A stretch of 64,000 nucleotides of DNA from Sneathiella sp. P13V-1. Its GTDB lineage: Bacteria; Pseudomonadota; Alphaproteobacteria; Sneathiellales; Sneathiellaceae. Positions 27,097-36,700 of the stretch are shown here, in pieces (the stretch's first letter is position 1; every line of letters begins with the position of its first letter). The notes beneath the pieces were generated by a model that did no database searches, was not told where the DNA came from, and saw only the letters and a program-made list of their open reading frames with translations. The position numbers and the translations under genes were made by a program. Location: contig NZ_WYEU01000001.1 in assembly GCF_015143595.1 (NCBI RefSeq), forward strand, positions 1 to 64,000. Direction: 5' to 3'.

Positions 27097-27497
27097 TTTG
27101 CTCTCCTTGCTGTAGCAGCGGGCCCAATATCCCACTGATTTTCTGTCGTAGATAATCACTGTTTTACAAAAGGCATGCCAATTTCCAGAAGGTGGAGAAA
27201 GGGGACCTAATTTAAGTGCGAAATTTGACCAAACGGTCAGCAATCCCTTGCAATTACACAACAATTGGCAACTCTTATAGTGCGATGATAGTTTGATGAA
27301 AATCAAAAAATGACAGAAAAATGACGCCGGAATAGCAGTCACTTGATTAAAAATACGGCAGTAGACGACCGATCGTGTTTCGTTCAATAAATCTTATTTG
27401 CAAGCTAACGTTACGTCATAGTTGACAATAACCGGTGTTATCCTCAATTTTCATCTGCGCCATAATAAAAAGATCTGCGCGTAGACCGGGGGAGCAT
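27097..27497. other. Divergent intergenic region with a RutR-like operator
   Basis: A 401-bp gap between the BMP operon (minus) and the amidohydrolase gene (plus). Its only strong signal is the palindrome at 27225-27240. The rest is AT-rich with no clear further site, and an apparent long N-terminal extension of the BMP frame across it has no ribosome binding site or recognisable protein. Confidence 0.5.
27225..27240. promoter_or_regulatory. RutR-like palindromic operator
   Basis: TTGACCAAACGGTCAG contains the perfect inverted repeat TGACC-N4-GGTCA and matches the E. coli RutR consensus TTGACCA-NN-TGGTCAA at 12 of 14 defined positions. It lies about 130 bp upstream of the BMP start. RutR represses pyrimidine-use genes and is released by uracil, which suits a cytosine-deaminase-transporter operon. 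The regulator gene is not in the window. Confidence 0.55.
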
Positions 27498-29258
27498 ATG
27501 CTGAAAAAAATCTTCATTACGCTTTGTGTGATTACGGCGATTGTCATCGTCGGCGGTAATTTTTACTTAAAACCAGCCTCGCAAGATTCGGAATATGTGA
27601 TCTCCAGTGGCACCATTCTGACCATGGATGAAAACACCCCCAAGGCATCCGCGATTTGGGTCAAGGATGGCATCATCAAAGCCCTTGGCCAAAACGCCAT
27701 CAAAGCCGCTCAAGCAAATAGCCTTCCCATTATCGACCTTAAAGGGCAAACCTTAACTCCTGGTCTGGTGGAACCACATACTCATCCGACGGCGGCCGCA
27801 TTACTGGGTGCCACCGTTGATGTCAGCGCCATAACGCACAGCAATCGCCAGCAGATCATGGACACTTTGATCAAGGCGTCAGATGGTATTGCCCTGACCC
27901 CATGGATGATTGCGTTTGGATGGGATCCTGTCGCCATTCCAGATCTGGAGCCACCAACCTTGGAAGAGTTGGATGCCATCTTGCCAGATCGCCCCATGGT
28001 GATCCTGACCCAGATGATGCATGAGGCCTATTTGAACACGGCTGCTTTTAAGGCTGCAGGTGTTAAAATCATCGACAAAGAAGACAGGTTCGAAGGATTT
28101 GTTCGGGATGAAAATGGCAAACTCACTGGTACTGTCCGTGAAGTCCATGGCATCAGTGAAATTGTCAGCAAAGCTCCAAGTGCATCCCCCGCAGTCGCGG
28201 AACTTTTGCTTCGTCTTCAATATAATAAATATGCCCGTGCCGGATACACGACCATCGGCGTCACCGGTGCTGTTGGCCGTCTGCCCGATCCAGTTGGACT
28301 TCTAAAAAAAGTCAGCAAAGAAGATACAAGCCCCCTTCGTACCTTCGTCTATTTATTACCTGACCAAACCGAAAAATATGGGCTGGAAGGGGATGACAAT
28401 TTTAAAATCGTCGGCATCAAATTCTGGTTGGATGGATCGCCCTTTACTGGTGGCGCAGCGTTCAAAGATGGGTATCATGAAAGCGAGCTGACAGAAAAAC
28501 TCACCGGCATTCCCCATACCCATCCTTCAACCATGAACTATGACGACAGCATCATTCGCATTCAGGCAGGAAAATACCACGCAAAAGGATACCAGATCGC
28601 ACTGCACGTTCAGGGAGAGGACGCCATTGATCAGGCTCTCATGGTGTTTGGCGAAATCCAAGCGGAAGATCTTAAACCGGGACTTCATCATCGCCTTGAA
28701 CATAATGCCCTGATGACACGCGAAGAAATGCGCCGTGCGAAAGAGCTGGAACTTTCTACAGGCTTCTTCGTGGATCATATCTACTATTATGGAGATGCCC
28801 TCCCCCATTTAGTCGGGCCAGAACGCGCCAACCGATATATGCCCGTCAAATCCGCATTGGATATGGGACTGGTCACCAGCCTCCATGGAGATCACCCAGC
28901 AACCCCCGTCGATGCAATACGTGTCATGCGAACCGCAACTCAGCGTAAATCACGCTCTGGCAAAAACATAACAGCCCCATCAGAGGCCATCACGCCAGAA
29001 CAAGCCCTTTATGCCATGACGATGGGCGGGGCTTCTCAACTCGGCATGCAGGACAAAATCGGATCTATCGCCGTTGGTAAAAAAGCGGACTTCACCTTAT
29101 TTGACAAAAGCCCGATTGAAGCGCTTCAAAAAGGTGAAGAGTTCAATGTGGTGAAAACCTGGAAAGGCGGACTGGTCACAGATATCCGACCTGCCACTTT
29201 CACGCATCTGTCCCTTATCTGGCAAGCCCTGCTGGAAATAATCAACAAGCCCTCATAA
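27498..29258 (+). CDS. Membrane-anchored amidohydrolase (Amidohydrolase_3, YtcJ-like)
   Basis: A 586-residue metal-dependent hydrolase with an N-terminal signal anchor (KKIFITLCVITAIVIVGGNF), so probably held in the periplasm. The family core starts YVISSGTILTMDENTPKASA, the first metal motif is VEPHTHPTA (near residue 90), later sites are LHVQGEDAIDQ and LEHNALMTREE, and DHPATPVDA with KADFTLFDKSP close the fold. The substrate is unknown; YtcJ-like proteins are N-substituted amide or imide hydrolases. The ATG at 27498 is chosen over an in-frame start 63 nt upstream because GGGGGAG precedes it and it opens directly on the membrane anchor. It is divergent from the BMP operon and may share its control region. 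Confidence 0.82.
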   Translation: MLKKIFITLCVITAIVIVGGNFYLKPASQDSEYVISSGTILTMDENTPKASAIWVKDGIIKALGQNAIKAAQANSLPIIDLKGQTLTPGLVEPHTHPTAAALLGATVDVSAITHSNRQQIMDTLIKASDGIALTPWMIAFGWDPVAIPDLEPPTLEELDAILPDRPMVILTQMMHEAYLNTAAFKAAGVKIIDKEDRFEGFVRDENGKLTGTVREVHGISEIVSKAPSASPAVAELLLRLQYNKYARAGYTTIGVTGAVGRLPDPVGLLKKVSKEDTSPLRTFVYLLPDQTEKYGLEGDDNFKIVGIKFWLDGSPFTGGAAFKDGYHESELTEKLTGIPHTHPSTMNYDDSIIRIQAGKYHAKGYQIALHVQGEDAIDQALMVFGEIQAEDLKPGLHHRLEHNALMTREEMRRAKELELSTGFFVDHIYYYGDALPHLVGPERANRYMPVKSALDMGLVTSLHGDHPATPVDAIRVMRTATQRKSRSGKNITAPSEAITPEQALYAMTMGGASQLGMQDKIGSIAVGKKADFTLFDKSPIEALQKGEEFNVVKTWKGGLVTDIRPATFTHLSLIWQALLEIINKPS

Positions 29259-29263
29259 AAGAA

Positions 29264-29289
29264 AAGCCGGAAAATATCCCTTCCGGCTT
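29264..29289. terminator. Bidirectional terminator between convergent genes
   Basis: Perfect 9-bp arms AAGCCGGAA (29264-29272) and TTCCGGCTT (29281-29289) around an 8-nt loop. It lies between the stops of the amidohydrolase (plus) and MORN protein (minus) genes and can serve both. Confidence 0.7.
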
Positions 29290-29294
29290 ACGTT

Positions 29295-30068
29295 TCAGTC
29301 CCAGGTAAAGTGTGTCGTGCTTCCTTCTTTTTCACACGTACCCTTGTTCGAATTTTCCTTGTTGTGCGCTTTTCCGGCCCCCCTCATTGTATAGCCACGG
29401 CCAAAATTTCCACCACAAACGGCACCACTTGGGAAAATCATTTCACCATATCCGTCTGGATACCCGTCATTGAAAAAGCCTCTGAACTTCACATCATTTG
29501 CAAATGTGACCGACACAATCCCATGGGGTTCATTATTTTCAAACTCGCCCTTAAAACGATCCCCTCTATGGTCCAGCATTTCGCCTTCTCCGTGGCGTTT
29601 TCCCCCTTTAAACTTTCCTTTGTACCAACCGCCTTTAGCAAAAGTTAATTTGCCTTCTCCTTCCAGGATGCCTTTTTTCATTTCGCCGTAATAGACATCC
29701 CCATTCTTGTAATAATAGTACCCGTAAAACTGTTTGCCCTTATCAAACAGGCCTTTACGTTGTGTGCCTCCTTCATAGACGGAATGCCCCTGCCCCTGAT
29801 AAACACCTTGTTTCATCCAACCAATATAGGTGTCGATATTGGTCTTGTCCTCGTCCCAATATTCCCAAACAAGAACCCCGCGGCCATGAGCTTTACCATC
29901 GACACACCCACCAACGGTCCAATAAACTTTCTCTTCTTCCAGTGGGTTGGGGTTCCAAATCTCACAATCTTTCCGGTTCTGAACCTTCTGCCATTCCCCC
30001 TTGGCCATTGCGGCCCCGCTCAACAATGCCAAACTCAGTACTGATACAACAAACGCACGCAACTTCAT
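29295..30068 (-). CDS. Secreted MORN-repeat protein
   Basis: A 257-residue protein with a signal peptide (KLRAFVVSVLSLALLSGAAMA) followed by GEWQKVQN. At least five MORN-type repeats follow, for example GEMKKGILEGEGKLTF, then GKFKGGKRHGEGEML and GEFENNEPHGIVSVTF. MORN repeats form beta-hairpin rods that bind proteins or lipids. The mature start has paired cysteines (KDCEIW, GGCVDG) that could form a disulfide. An in-frame start at 30236 is rejected since the signal peptide begins at 30068, although the ribosome site there (GGGGTGCAG) is modest. Function unknown. Confidence 0.8.
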   Translation of the reverse strand: MKLRAFVVSVLSLALLSGAAMAKGEWQKVQNRKDCEIWNPNPLEEEKVYWTVGGCVDGKAHGRGVLVWEYWDEDKTNIDTYIGWMKQGVYQGQGHSVYEGGTQRKGLFDKGKQFYGYYYYKNGDVYYGEMKKGILEGEGKLTFAKGGWYKGKFKGGKRHGEGEMLDHRGDRFKGEFENNEPHGIVSVTFANDVKFRGFFNDGYPDGYGEMIFPSGAVCGGNFGRGYTMRGAGKAHNKENSNKGTCEKEGSTTHFTWD

Positions 30069-30298
30069 TTCTGCACCCCGAATTACTTTTAAGTTTCCTA
30101 GAAAAATCCGTGTTCCCGTTTTTATCCTGCAAGAGGCAAGTGTCCAATGATTTACAAGCCCCCCAAATGACCTGAACGTACTGTTATGGATTTTAGACAA
30201 TGAATAAAGAGGAAAACTGGGGCCCTCAAATGACACTTGCGCTATTCACAAAACTCTTATAAATAAATATATCCACTGGATACATAAGGAGAGTGAAA

Positions 30299-31018
30299 AT
30301 GAATTCACCAGTAAAATACGAACTGAAAGACGGTGTTGCCTTCCTCAATATGGATGATGGCAAGGTCAATGCCATGTCCATCGAAATGCTTGGTGCTATT
30401 GGCGATGGGCTTGAAAGGGCTGAAAAAGACGACGCGATGGTTGTTCTGAAAGGCCGAGACGGTGTTTTCTCTGCGGGTTTCGATTTAAAACAGATCATGT
30501 CAAACGCCGAAATATCCCACAAACAGATCAAGATGGGCGCAGAACTTTGCTTGAAAATCCTGTCTTTCCCCAAACCCGTGATCACCATTTGTACAGGCCA
30601 CGCCTATCCAATGGGGGCATTTCTGATGATGTCCGCAGATTATCGTTTCGGGGTACGTGGGGATTTCAATATTGGTATGAATGAGGTGATGATCAAAATG
30701 ACCATCCCACAATTTGCTTTGGAGCTGGCCTCTTCCCGCCTGTTACCGCCCTATTACGCCCGTACCACTCTAACAGGAGAAATGTTCAACCCCGATGAGG
30801 CCGCGACCGCTGGTTTTATTGACCAAGCCGTGAACAAAAGCGAACTGGATAAGGCGGTAGAAGCCAAACTTGAAATCCTCAAGAGAGTGGATTTTGGGGC
30901 GCATCATCGCACAAAGATGAAGGTCCGAAAATATGTCATCGCCGCCATGGAAAAAGCCATCGCGGAGGAGCAAACATTGGAAAAATCACAAGAAGCTTTC
31001 CGTCTTCGCGTTACCTAA
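30299..31018 (+). CDS. Enoyl-CoA hydratase/isomerase family protein
   Basis: A 239-residue crotonase-fold protein, a little shorter than the usual 255-265. The oxyanion-hole segments are VFSAGFDLKQIM (near residue 60) and GHAYPMGAFLMMSADYRFG (near residue 100). The typical catalytic glutamates of enoyl-CoA hydratase are not clear: the second loop has NEVMIKM, so an isomerase or other crotonase reaction is possible. The start at 30299 is certain, since AAGGAG lies 7 nt before it and 0-1 nt before the alternative GTG. The TetR-type gene follows 59 bp downstream and may regulate it. Confidence 0.85.
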   Translation: MNSPVKYELKDGVAFLNMDDGKVNAMSIEMLGAIGDGLERAEKDDAMVVLKGRDGVFSAGFDLKQIMSNAEISHKQIKMGAELCLKILSFPKPVITICTGHAYPMGAFLMMSADYRFGVRGDFNIGMNEVMIKMTIPQFALELASSRLLPPYYARTTLTGEMFNPDEAATAGFIDQAVNKSELDKAVEAKLEILKRVDFGAHHRTKMKVRKYVIAAMEKAIAEEQTLEKSQEAFRLRVT

Positions 31019-31077
31019 CCCAATAGTGGCTGGTGGTTGTGGATGACAATGGGGGTTTCTTTCATTTAAAAGAACTC

Positions 31078-31632
31078 ATGGACAAGAAATCAAGAACCAC
31101 CTACCGCCACGGAAATATCAGGGAAGAGGCTGTTAAATTCAGCTTGGAAATTACCGATACCGAAGGACACGAAGCGTTAAGCATGCGAAAGGTGGCAGGC
31201 CATCTTGGGGTCGCCCATCGTGCCCTTTATAACCATTTCAAAGATCGTGAAGCCCTACTTGATGCGGTGGCAACCGAAGGTTTCAACCAACTCGCTGATG
31301 AGGTCGATAACTCGGCAACCCAGAACGACTTTATCGCTACCTATCTTGATTTCGCACTTAAGCGCAGCTCACTCTACAATTTGATGATGAGCCGTCCTCA
31401 CGCGACCATGTCCGACACTCCTCCCCTGCAAAGTGCGGTTCACCGGGTGATCACCAAGGCCATGTCTTTTTTTGGAAGTCCGAACAACTCATCCGAAGAA
31501 AACCGCCGCGCCGTCATGAAAGCCACCATCCTCCTCCACGGCGGCATCACGCTCCGCACCAACGGCATACTGGATGTACCGGATGATAAGGGGTTTATTG
31601 AGGAAATCAGCCGGATGATGGAGGTGGGGTAA
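31078..31632 (+). CDS. TetR family transcriptional regulator
   Basis: A 184-residue regulator. The N-terminal helix-turn-helix is clear: LEITDTEGHEALSMRKVAG then HLGVAHRALYNHFKDREAL (residues ~20-60). The C-terminal ligand domain is short and of the type seen in WHG-domain regulators. The start at 31078 (MDKKSRTTYRHGNI) matches the usual distance to the helix-turn-helix; a GTG at 31033 would add 15 unlikely residues. It is on the same strand just after the enoyl-CoA hydratase gene, which it may control. Target unknown. Confidence 0.85.
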   Translation: MDKKSRTTYRHGNIREEAVKFSLEITDTEGHEALSMRKVAGHLGVAHRALYNHFKDREALLDAVATEGFNQLADEVDNSATQNDFIATYLDFALKRSSLYNLMMSRPHATMSDTPPLQSAVHRVITKAMSFFGSPNNSSEENRRAVMKATILLHGGITLRTNGILDVPDDKGFIEEISRMMEVG

Positions 31633-31873
31633 AGCTCACCTCAACCCTTTTATATCCACCATCAATATCGGCTTCTGACGAGTTTCTTCGCATTCTGAGT
31701 ATTCCAAGTTTAATAGAAAGTGCTGCATATCTTCTAGAGGCTCACCGTCATGAAAACCTCATTTCTTTTTTTTCGTGACTCAGATATTGGAATTGAAAGC
31801 AAGGAAAAGCCGTTAAGATCAAATCATAGAAAATTCACAAGATTACTTACAATCTTAATCTCCTTAAGATAGT

Positions 31874-32575
31874 ATGTTGGCAATTTTATCTAATGATTTG
31901 AGTGCAATGAACGGACAACTAAAAAACAAAGTGCTCCCTCTATTGATTGGATTGGCAATTGTATATTTCTTGTCGCCAATGTTCTCGCGCTTTGGAAGAC
32001 TTGAAGCAGAGCCAAAATATACTCTTTCAGGCACCCTGGTGAGGAAAGGCGTTAATTCCTTTGTCGTCGAAGGACAAAGAATAGCAATACTGGGGGTCAA
32101 ATTTCCTTACGCTGATCAATCCTGCACCGAAGACGAAGAAGGACTGCAGGATCTCAATAAGCAGCCCGTTTTTTCATGCTTACAACGCGCCAACCAATTG
32201 TCCTCAGACTATCTCTCTGCCACTTCAGCGAGGTGCGAAATATTGTTTGAAGTCGGGCAGGAAAAGGTAGGTATTGCGAATTGTTTCTCAGGCGACACCA
32301 ATATTGGGTCAGAACTCATCTTAAAGGGTTACGCATACGCTGAACGCAGTTTCACAGGAGGAATGTATCTTCCCGAGGAATACTGGTCCCGGATTAAATT
32401 AAGGGGCCTCTGGCAAAATTACACAATCCACCCCGAAGATTTTCGGGAGCGAAAAGAAGAATTAATCAAACGCATCAAAGAGCATCGGGGAAAGTTTCCA
32501 GACCCTCTTGAAACAATGAAGATGATTGAAGAGTTGCAAAGGCAAGGTGTACTGGAAAAACCCTCCAAACAGTGA
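31874..32575 (+). CDS. Membrane-anchored thermonuclease-fold (SNase-like) protein, probably inactive
   Basis: A 233-residue protein with an N-terminal membrane helix (LPLLIGLAIVYFLSPMFSRF). An OB-fold domain like staphylococcal nuclease follows: QRIAILGVKFPYADQSC, then CEILFEVGQEKVGIANCFSG and NIGSELILKGYAYAERSF. The usual DTPE motif with its catalytic Arg/Asp/Glu set is not visible, so nuclease activity is doubtful. A charged C-terminal helix (ERKEELIKRIKEHRG) ends it. The start could be 31910 (MNGQLKNKVLP), as neither ATG has a strong ribosome site. It stops 1 bp before the left island repeat, just outside the island. The fold call is moderate. Confidence 0.6.
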   Translation: MLAILSNDLSAMNGQLKNKVLPLLIGLAIVYFLSPMFSRFGRLEAEPKYTLSGTLVRKGVNSFVVEGQRIAILGVKFPYADQSCTEDEEGLQDLNKQPVFSCLQRANQLSSDYLSATSARCEILFEVGQEKVGIANCFSGDTNIGSELILKGYAYAERSFTGGMYLPEEYWSRIKLRGLWQNYTIHPEDFRERKEELIKRIKEHRGKFPDPLETMKMIEELQRQGVLEKPSKQ

Positions 32576-32576
32576 A

Positions 32577-32626
32577 AATGGTGCCGCCGGAGAGAATTGA
32601 ACTCTCGACCTCTCCCTTACCAAGGG
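32577..32626. repeat. attL: left direct repeat, 3' fragment of tRNA-Thr
   Basis: A 50-bp copy of 46891-46940, identical except at 32608 (A versus G at 46922). It corresponds to the minus-strand tRNA-Thr 3' part: anticodon arm 3' side, T arm, acceptor 3' strand and CCA. The 5' half of the tRNA is missing, so it is no functional tRNA. It marks the left end of the integrated island. Confidence 0.93.
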
Positions 32627-32706
32627 TTATCAACCCCTTGAAAACACGTCATTTTGGCAGTTTTCGTGGGACCACACAAGACTACAAAAGACAGTTTTAG
32701 CCCCTA

Positions 32707-32731
32707 TTCCCCACGAAAATCCCCACGAATT
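32707..32731. repeat. Left copy of a 25-bp island-end repeat (possible integrase arm site)
   Basis: A 25-bp perfect match to 46803-46827. Each copy is itself a tandem of two TTCGTGGGGA units on the minus strand. A further related unit, TTCGTGGGA, lies at about 32662-32670 on the plus strand. Their position just inside both island ends suits arm-type binding sites of the integrase. Confidence 0.6.
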
Positions 32732-32739
32732 TTTTACTT

Positions 32740-33594
32740 CTAGTAAAACCAACTTTGGTCAGCGTTTTTCCACCCAAGTTCTTCTCCCATCCAATCAAGC
32801 GCCTTGTCATGAGGGACGCGCCTTTTTTTGTATTCCCCTTTTGGAAACAGGCGACCTCTCAATGTTGCATAGCTTGAATGTTCTAAATCCTTTGAGACTA
32901 CAATTCTTAAACTGTTCCCCTCAGAAAGAAAGCCAACAAGTCCTTTATCGAGTAATTTATGAAGATCTGAACGCAAGCATATTCCATTTGCTGGGTCGTA
33001 GGTTACGTTTTCATTATCCATCCCTTCAGGAAAGACATGAGCCGCCTCAATCGCTGCCAACACAGATTCCTCTGTAACAGCACATTTATTGCCCCAAATT
33101 TTCAGTTGTGTTTTTCTAAATCGGTCTTGCTTAGGGCGTGATTTCTGCGATCGAAGTTTGCGTTGAAGCTCTTTTCCCGAAGGACCTTTCCAATTATCAA
33201 AAGCGCTTTCCCAAGTATTTTCACTTACTCCAAGCAATTCCAATAACTTAGAACCAACCTCATACTCCACAGCTTCTTCATCAAAGCCCTTACTATCCGG
33301 CTTCATGAGAAACTTCTTACTCACTAGAGATGCCACATACGATTTGTCAAATTTCCATTTGTTTCCACTTCTGTCAAAAAACACCACTGGAATTGTATTT
33401 TTTTGAGAGCTGTAGTTTTCCAACACATACTTCATTCCATCAAGGAACGCTTTACCTCGAGGTTTATTAGGATTTAACTTGCCATCTTTAGACAACTCAC
33501 CATAGCTAACAACCGTTGATTTGCAGAGGTTTATAATGGGAGTTCCACCGTTTTCGCCATAGAGCTTTAGTAAGTAATCTGTATTTATCTGCAT
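32740..33594 (-). CDS. HNH endonuclease, restriction-type
   Basis: A 284-residue protein. The C-terminal HNH domain is clear: NKCAVTEES, then AAIEAAHVFPEGMDNENVTY with the catalytic His in the EAAHV position (near residue 190), NGICLRSDLHKLLDKGLVGF and a final conserved segment. The N-terminal ~150 residues have no recognised fold and may bind DNA. This architecture is common in solitary restriction-like HNH nucleases found in defence islands. Start 33594 is chosen because AAGGAG lies at good distance before it. It is the first gene at the left island end and reads toward the att site. The target is unknown. Confidence 0.8.
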   Translation of the reverse strand: MQINTDYLLKLYGENGGTPIINLCKSTVVSYGELSKDGKLNPNKPRGKAFLDGMKYVLENYSSQKNTIPVVFFDRSGNKWKFDKSYVASLVSKKFLMKPDSKGFDEEAVEYEVGSKLLELLGVSENTWESAFDNWKGPSGKELQRKLRSQKSRPKQDRFRKTQLKIWGNKCAVTEESVLAAIEAAHVFPEGMDNENVTYDPANGICLRSDLHKLLDKGLVGFLSEGNSLRIVVSKDLEHSSYATLRGRLFPKGEYKKRRVPHDKALDWMGEELGWKNADQSWFY

Positions 33595-33706
33595 AAATAC
33601 TCCTTCCAAGATTTATCGATGGCAACCACCAAGAAGCACACCAAATTCATCAATTAATTGACGATATACTCTCGCCATTATACAAAAGTATTGGGGGTAT
33701 TAAAGC

Positions 33707-36700
33707 GTGCTAGCAAGATCACAGAATTTTGCCATTTTGGAAAGCCATGCACCTCAGCTTACTGAGCTGGGAACCCTTGCTGAGCGCTACTATCATGAGA
33801 GTCCAAACACAGCGACAATCAAGTTAAGGCAGTATGGTGAGCTAATGGCTCAAATGACAGCCGCAAAGATGTGCGTTTACATTCAGGACAATGACACACA
33901 AGTAGCGCGTCTAAGACGACTCGCGGATGATGCCAAACTCCCAAAGGCAGTGTTGGACCTTTTTCATTATTTGCGAAAGCACGGCAATGCAGCCAACCAT
34001 GAACTCAAAGATGATCACGGGATAGCCCTTACAAGTCTTAAAGTCGCCCATAGGCTTGCAAACTGGTACCACGCCACTTTTGGAGCAGAGCACAGCTTTC
34101 AAGCGTCCGTGTTTATACCTCCATTGAGTAGAAAAGATCTCACAGACACGCTTCAAAATGAAATCGAAGAGCTACAGCAAAAACTAAACGCAACACTCTC
34201 AGCAGCTCAAAAAGCGGAATTGCAAGTAGCTCAAGAACGTGAATTGCGAGCTACTGCGGAAGAAGAAAAAGAGAAACTCGCGGCTCTAAACGAAGAAACC
34301 AATCAGTATGCCACTTCAATGGCGGAACAACTATTAGAGTTACAGAAAGAGGCTGAAGAACAAAGCAGCCCAGAACGCCAAGAACTCATAGAACATGCAA
34401 CTGAAGCTGCAAAAGGTATCGATCTTGATGAAGCTGACACAAGGCGCTTTATTGATGAACAGCTTCGCAATGCCGGGTGGGAGGCTGACACAGATAAATT
34501 AACATTTAAGGCTGGTATACGCCCTCAAAAAGGAAGAAACCTTGCCATCGCAGAATGGCCTACTGCAAGCGGTCCTGCTGACTATGTGCTCTTCATAGGA
34601 TTAACGGCAGTCGCAGTAGTCGAAGCAAAACGCCAGCGCAAGGATGTATATTCCGCAGTAGATCAGGCAAAACGGTACTCCCGAGATTACAACCCGAAAG
34701 AAAGCGAAGTATTGGTTGAGGGAGGTCCTTGGATAGATGCTGACAACCACTCTCACCAAATACCGTTTGTTTTTGCAACAAATGGAAGGCCGTATCTGAA
34801 GCAACTCGAAACCAAATCTGGCATATGGTTCTGTGATCTACGTCTCTCGTCCAATCAACGCCGCGCCCTTGAAGGTTGGTACAGCCCTCGCGGTCTTCAA
34901 GAGCTTTTGATCATGGACTCAAAAGCCGCAGACGAAAAGTTGAAGACCGAAAGCTTTGACTACGGAATAACCCTTAGAGATTATCAACAGACAGCCATTC
35001 GAAGTACTGAAGCCGCCATTGAGCAGGGTAGGCGCGAGATGCTTCTTGCTATGGCAACCGGAACAGGCAAAACCGCAACTTGTATTTCGCTTGTCTACAG
35101 ATTGCTTAAAACTAATCGGTTTAAACGCATCTTGTTCCTTGTAGATCGATCCGCATTAGGCAATCAAACCCACGATGCCTTCAACAACATACAGATGGAG
35201 CAATTGCAAAAGTTCTCAGCCATCTATGATGTTAAGGGTCTTGATGACAAAGAAATTGATGACTCTACGCGCGTACATATCGCAACTGTGCAGAGCATGG
35301 TGAAGCGCCTGATGTATTCAGAAGATGACACAACGGTTCCAACAGTTGACCAGTATGACGCCATTGTTATTGATGAGTGTCACCGTGGCTACCTACTTGA
35401 TAAAGAACTCAGTGAGCATGAGTTATCTTTTCGTGATGAAGCAGACTACATTTCGAAATACAGAAGGGTTCTTGAGCATTTTGATGCCATCAAGATTGGC
35501 CTGACGGCCACACCAGCCTTACACACAACTGAGATTTTTGGTGAACCAATCTACACCTACTCCTACAGAGAGGCTGTTATTGATGGTTGGCTGATAGATC
35601 ACGAGCCACCTGTTCAAATCAAAACCAAATTGTCCGAAAGTGGCATTAAATGGAAAGATGGCGAAAGTGTCGAGTTCCTCAACACCAAGACAGGGGAAAT
35701 TGATCTATTCCATCTTAAGGATGAGCTTGGTTTTGAAATTCAGAGTTTCAACAAACAAGTAATCACCGAACCTTTCAACAAAACAGTCTGTGAAGCACTG
35801 GTTGGCCTGACAGGAGATATTGCCAACCCGATTGATCCAATGAGTGATGAAAAGACACTCATCTTCTGTGCGACAGATAGCCACGCTGATATCGTTGTGA
35901 AATCTATGAAAGATGCCTTCACGGCTGCGGGTTATTCCGTTGATGACGACATGGTCATGAAAATCACAGGTGCGAGCGACAAGCCACAGCAACTAATTCG
36001 TCGTTTTAGAAACGAAACTCTTCCTAAAGTCGCGGTAACAGTTGACCTTCTCACCACAGGTATCGACATTCCGAGCATTTGCAATCTTGTCTTTATCCGC
36101 CGTGTAAATAGTCGAATTCTCTATGACCAGATGCTTGGACGTGCCACAAGGCGATGTGATGAAATTGGTAAAGAGTTTTTCAAGGTATTCGATGCCGTTG
36201 GTCTGTATGACACACTACAGAACATCACAAACATGAAGCCAGTTTCTGTGAATTCCAGCATATCTTTCCAACAGCTTGTCAAAGAAATCATCAATGTCGA
36301 TGATGAGGAAACCCAGCAAGGTCTTAAAGACCAATTCATAGCAAAATTGCATCGAACTCAACGGCGATACAGTCAAGAAACGAACGATAGCATCGACAAT
36401 GCTGCTGGTGTATCGGTGAGTGAAATTGCTCCCCTTTTGCAACAACAATCCATTGCACAAACCACTGAATGGTTCAAAACTCGACCAACTCTAGCTTCAG
36501 TCCTTGACTATACGGGAGATGGTCCGCCCCCAAGGGTCGCTATATCAGAACACGAAGATGAACTTCTCTCTACTGACACAGGGTATGGTGAGGGAGAAAA
36601 ACCAGAAGATTTTCTAGATGGTTTTATTCAGTTTATTAAGGCAAACGAAAATAAAATCGAAGCCCTCAAGATTGTAACTCAGCGCCCCCGCGAACTAACA

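Noticed and set aside
27097-27387. An N-terminal extension of the BMP gene up to 27387
   Set aside because: The extension has no ribosome site or protein-like pattern, and a normal signal peptide with AAGGAG before it starts at 27096.
32577-32650. A second tRNA-Thr gene
   Set aside because: Only the 3' part is present; D arm and 5' acceptor strand are missing, so it is an attachment-site remnant.
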